This document shows positions 61,960 to 64,000 of a stretch of DNA of 64,000 nt, piece after piece. The translations under genes and the position numbers were made by a program. How positions within the stretch are numbered: position 1 is the first letter of the stretch; the number at the start of each line of letters is the position of its first letter. This DNA is from an uncultured Anaerolineales bacterium (GTDB taxonomy: Bacteria; Chloroflexota; Anaerolineae; Anaerolineales; UBA6663), in NCBI GenBank assembly GCA_937952305.1, contig CALFZO010000006.1, forward strand, positions 149,341 to 213,340, read 5' to 3'. The notes under the pieces are model-generated. The model saw only the letters and a list, made by a program, of their open reading frames with translations, was not told where the DNA came from and searched no databases.

Positions 61960-61998
61960 CCCTTTCTCCGTGTCTCAGCGTCCCTGTGGCGGATCACT
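61960..61998 (+). repeat. Short intergenic repeat-like sequence
   Basis: CCTTTCTCCGTGTCTCAGCG and TCCCTGTGGCGG in the gap between the zinc-ribbon genes. This lower-GC CTCCGTGTCT / CCTGTGGC phrase looks like an interspersed intergenic repeat rather than a signal of either gene. Confidence 0.35.
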
Positions 61999-61999
61999 T

Positions 62000-63091
62000 A
62001 TGACTCTCCCTAACGCACAGATCATCGAAGAGGCCCAGCCGGTCTGGGACCTGGACGTCCAGCCCGCCGGCTGCCCGGCCTGCCGCCGCGCCTACCTGGC
62101 GCCGGCCGAACGCCTCGGCCAGCCCTGCCCGCAGTGCGCGCGCGGCCGGCTGGAGGCGCAGCCCGCCTTCATGCGCGCCGAGCCGCCTGAACTGCTCCTG
62201 CCCTTCGCGCGACGACCCGCCGACCTGCGGCCGGCGCTGGAAGCCTTCGTTAAAGACGTCTGGCTGCGGCCGGAAGATTTCAACGCCGAGTCTCTGCTCA
62301 AACGCGCCGTGCCCGTGTTGTGGCCGATGTGGCTGGTGGACGCCGATGTGGCCGCCGCCTGGCAGGCCGAGATGGGCTTCGATTACCAGGTGAAGAGCTC
62401 GCAGGAGGCCTTCCGCGACGGGCAATGGAAGACGACCGAAGTGGTGGAGACGCGCGCGCGCTGGGAGCCGCGCTGCGGCGAACTGCGGCGGCGTTACCAC
62501 AACGTCGCCGTGCCGGCCCTGAGTGAAGCGGCGGCCCTGACGGCGCTGGCGGGCGAGTATCCCCTCGGCGAAGCGCGCCCCTACACGGCCGCGGCCGCGC
62601 AAGGCGCGCTGCTGCGTGTCCCGGACCTGCCGCCGGACAGCGCCTGGCCTCAGGCGCAGGCGGCCCTGGAGCGCCTGGCCGCGCAGGACTGCCAAACGGC
62701 GGCGCGCGCCCAGCACGTCCGCCAGATCCAGCTCGCCGCCGGCTACGACGCGCTCAACTGGACCCAGCTCCTGTTGCCGCTGTACGTCACCTATTACACC
62801 GACGACGACGGCCAGCCGCAGCCCGTGGTCGTGAACGGCCGCACGGGGCGCGTCGGCGGCCGGCGGCGGGCTTCCCAGCGCAAGGGCTGGCAGTTGGCCG
62901 GGATCATCGCCGGCGCGGCGCTGGCGGTCTTCGTGCTGGGCCTGATCGTGTCCGGCCTCGGCGCGCTCTTCCCGCCGCTGCTCTTCCTCGGCGTGATCTG
63001 CGTGGTGGCGGCCTTCGGTCTGGGCGTCGGCGCCTTCGTCCCGGCGGTCTGGCCAGGGCAATGGAATCGACGCCAAAGCGAGAACGGCTGA
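62000..63091 (+). CDS. Membrane protein with one zinc ribbon (B), paralogue of A
   Basis: 363 aa from the ATG at 62000. One zinc ribbon at Cys25/28...43/46 (CPACRR, CPQC). It shares with the upstream gene the ...LWPMWLVDADVAAAWQAEMG region (compare FWTFDARIVAAWRAEVG), and a YVTYYTDDDGQ / YVAAYRFEGK segment before two C-terminal membrane helices. The pair probably arose by tandem duplication. Possibly co-transcribed; a repeat-like tag lies just before its start. Function unknown. Confidence 0.8.
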   Translation: MTLPNAQIIEEAQPVWDLDVQPAGCPACRRAYLAPAERLGQPCPQCARGRLEAQPAFMRAEPPELLLPFARRPADLRPALEAFVKDVWLRPEDFNAESLLKRAVPVLWPMWLVDADVAAAWQAEMGFDYQVKSSQEAFRDGQWKTTEVVETRARWEPRCGELRRRYHNVAVPALSEAAALTALAGEYPLGEARPYTAAAAQGALLRVPDLPPDSAWPQAQAALERLAAQDCQTAARAQHVRQIQLAAGYDALNWTQLLLPLYVTYYTDDDGQPQPVVVNGRTGRVGGRRRASQRKGWQLAGIIAGAALAVFVLGLIVSGLGALFPPLLFLGVICVVAAFGLGVGAFVPAVWPGQWNRRQSENG

Positions 63092-63102
63092 AACATTTGC
63101 GC

Positions 63103-63108
63103 TATAAT
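63103..63108 (+). promoter_or_regulatory. -10 box upstream of ftsK
   Basis: Perfect TATAAT about 105 nt before the ATG at 63212. No good -35 hexamer at 16-18 nt. Confidence 0.5.
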
Positions 63109-63211
63109 CCCGCGTACCCCTGGCGCCGCTGGACGACGCCGGGGGCAGGCTGTCTATTCACCAGCCATCCAATCGCCGGCCTCGGCGACAGCCGGGCGGG
63201 GTGCGCGCAAG

Positions 63212-64000
63212 ATGGGTTTCCTCGGTAATCTCTTCGGTAAACGCGACAAAGGCAAGGGCAAGCCCAAGGGCAAAGGCGGCGCCGCTCCTAAAGGCAAGGG
63301 CGGGGCCAAGGGCAAGCCGGACGGGCGTCCGCGCGCGGAGAAGCCCGCGCCGCCGCCCGAGCAGCTGCCCCTGCCGCAGTCCGGCCTCTCGCTGGACCGC
63401 AAGCTGGACATTGCCGGCGTCATCCTGGTTTTCGTCGGCCTGCTGTCGCTCCTCAGCCTGTTCACGGCCAACCAGAGCCCGATCATGGCGGCCTGGCTGA
63501 CGATGCTCAGCCAGGCGGCGGGTTGGGGCCGCTTCGGCCTGCCGGTCGCCCTGATCGTCGTCGGCGGCTGGATCGTGCTGCGCAAGTTCGGGGACCAGCT
63601 GCCGCGGGTGGAGTTCGAGCGCCTGGCCGGCATCGTCCTCATCTATTTCGCCCTGCTCACCAGCCTGCACTTTGCGGCCGCGCCGTCCGAGGCCGAGATC
63701 TTCACCGTCGCCAAAGCCGGCGAAGGCGGCGGTTACCTGGGCGGCCTGATCCTGTCGGCCCTGTTCGGGGCTTTCGGCCAGCTCGGGACGTTCGTGCTGC
63801 TGATCGCGTGGTGGCTGATCGCCATCGTGTTCACGCTGGGCGTGTCCGTGCCGGAGCTGGTGCTCATGGTCGCCAACGGCTTGCGGCGCCTGCGCGGTTG
63901 CCGCCGCGTCGGCGCGCTCCAGGTTGGCCAGCATCAGCACGTTCGAGATCGCATCGGCGAGGCTCGCCGAATCCTGCGCCTCGACCACGCGGCCGTTGGT
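63212..64000 (+). CDS. ftsK: FtsK/SpoIIIE-type DNA translocase, N-terminal part (3' partial, possibly disrupted)
   Basis: The frame stays open to the window end, 263 codons. It begins MGFLGNLFGKRDKGKGK, a Lys/Gly-rich cytoplasmic head. Four membrane helices follow (AGVILVFVGLLSLLSLF; FGLPVALIVVGGWIVL; LAGIVLIYFALLTSLHFA; FGQLGTFVLLIAWWLIAIVF), the layout of the FtsK N-terminal domain that anchors the chromosome-translocase motor at the septum. The ATPase motor itself would be beyond the window. After about nt 63890 codon use in this frame deteriorates (CGA, GTT, GAT, CAT), so the gene may be interrupted there. Confidence 0.7.
   Translation, partial: MGFLGNLFGKRDKGKGKPKGKGGAAPKGKGGAKGKPDGRPRAEKPAPPPEQLPLPQSGLSLDRKLDIAGVILVFVGLLSLLSLFTANQSPIMAAWLTMLSQAAGWGRFGLPVALIVVGGWIVLRKFGDQLPRVEFERLAGIVLIYFALLTSLHFAAAPSEAEIFTVAKAGEGGGYLGGLILSALFGAFGQLGTFVLLIAWWLIAIVFTLGVSVPELVLMVANGLRRLRGCRRVGALQVGQHQHVRDRIGEARRILRLDHAAVG
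63892..64000 (-). other. Possible opposite-strand coding fragment at window end
   Basis: Read on the minus strand, the last 100 or so bases give VVEAQDSASLADAISNVLML and then ANLERADAAATAQ. It has sensible composition and strongly GC-ending codons. The plus frame over the same bases has poor codons. This suggests that a different gene, in the opposite orientation, begins here. It is either a real inversion or an assembly junction in ftsK. Confidence 0.4.

Overview
The window is a GC-rich (roughly 70 percent) bacterial chromosome segment, coding on both strands and tightly packed. Long Thr/Pro linkers in exported proteins, coenzyme F420-type enzymes, GatCAB, several Ser/Thr kinases and leaderless -10/start arrangements suggest Chloroflexota (Anaerolineae or a relative). 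That placement is inference: no rRNA gene is present. I found no rRNA, tRNA, CRISPR array, prophage or insertion sequence.

Layout. 1-5.3 kb: two related membrane-anchored proteins with a C-terminal jelly-roll-like domain (one with an N-terminal helix-hairpin-helix), a Ser/Thr kinase fused to a LuxR-type DNA-binding domain, and an orphan CpaF/VirB11-like ATPase. 5.3-16.3 kb: metabolic and transport genes (MFS, AzlC/AzlD with an SDR gene between them, esterase, SDR, F420-type luciferase-like oxidoreductase, GPH symporter, M19 dipeptidase, CBS protein, FprA-like ferredoxin reductase). 16.5-26.8 kb: two giant exported multidomain proteins, a secreted hydrolase, and a minus-strand AraC/ABM/VOC/DUF1801 cluster. 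26.9-34.7 kb: gatC-gatA, a sugar nucleotidyltransferase, an aminotransferase, two small conserved proteins, gatB and a glutamate dehydrogenase.

34.7-46.0 kb is the most interesting region. It is a minus-strand operon that runs NuoE-like, NuoF-like, HoxU-like, HdrA-MvhD fusion, FrhB/FpoF-like, GltB GXGXG domain, GltB FMN/FeS domain, then a stand-alone PPDK_N protein. It looks like an NADH-linked, HdrA-based (possibly electron-bifurcating) complex joined to a split glutamate-synthase core. It lacks the glutamine amidotransferase, GltD, HdrBC and any hydrogenase. A glutamate dehydrogenase lies just beyond it.

46.3-64 kb: a two-component system, a second PPDK_N paralogue, dnaN, a minus-strand sensing cluster (GAF protein, propeller-containing Ser/Thr kinase, FecR/propeller lipoprotein), rpsU, def, a cyclic-nucleotide-binding membrane protein divergent from two zinc-ribbon membrane proteins, and a partial ftsK. 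The last roughly 105 bases look like coding sequence on the opposite strand, which may be a rearrangement or an assembly junction.

Regulatory signals are unusually legible. Exact or near TATAAT boxes lie 6-7 nt before the start codons of azlC, gatC, the second PPDK_N gene and the cNMP-binding gene, which implies leaderless mRNAs. Other genes carry strong Shine-Dalgarno sequences. Several perfect GC-rich hairpins act as intrinsic terminators.
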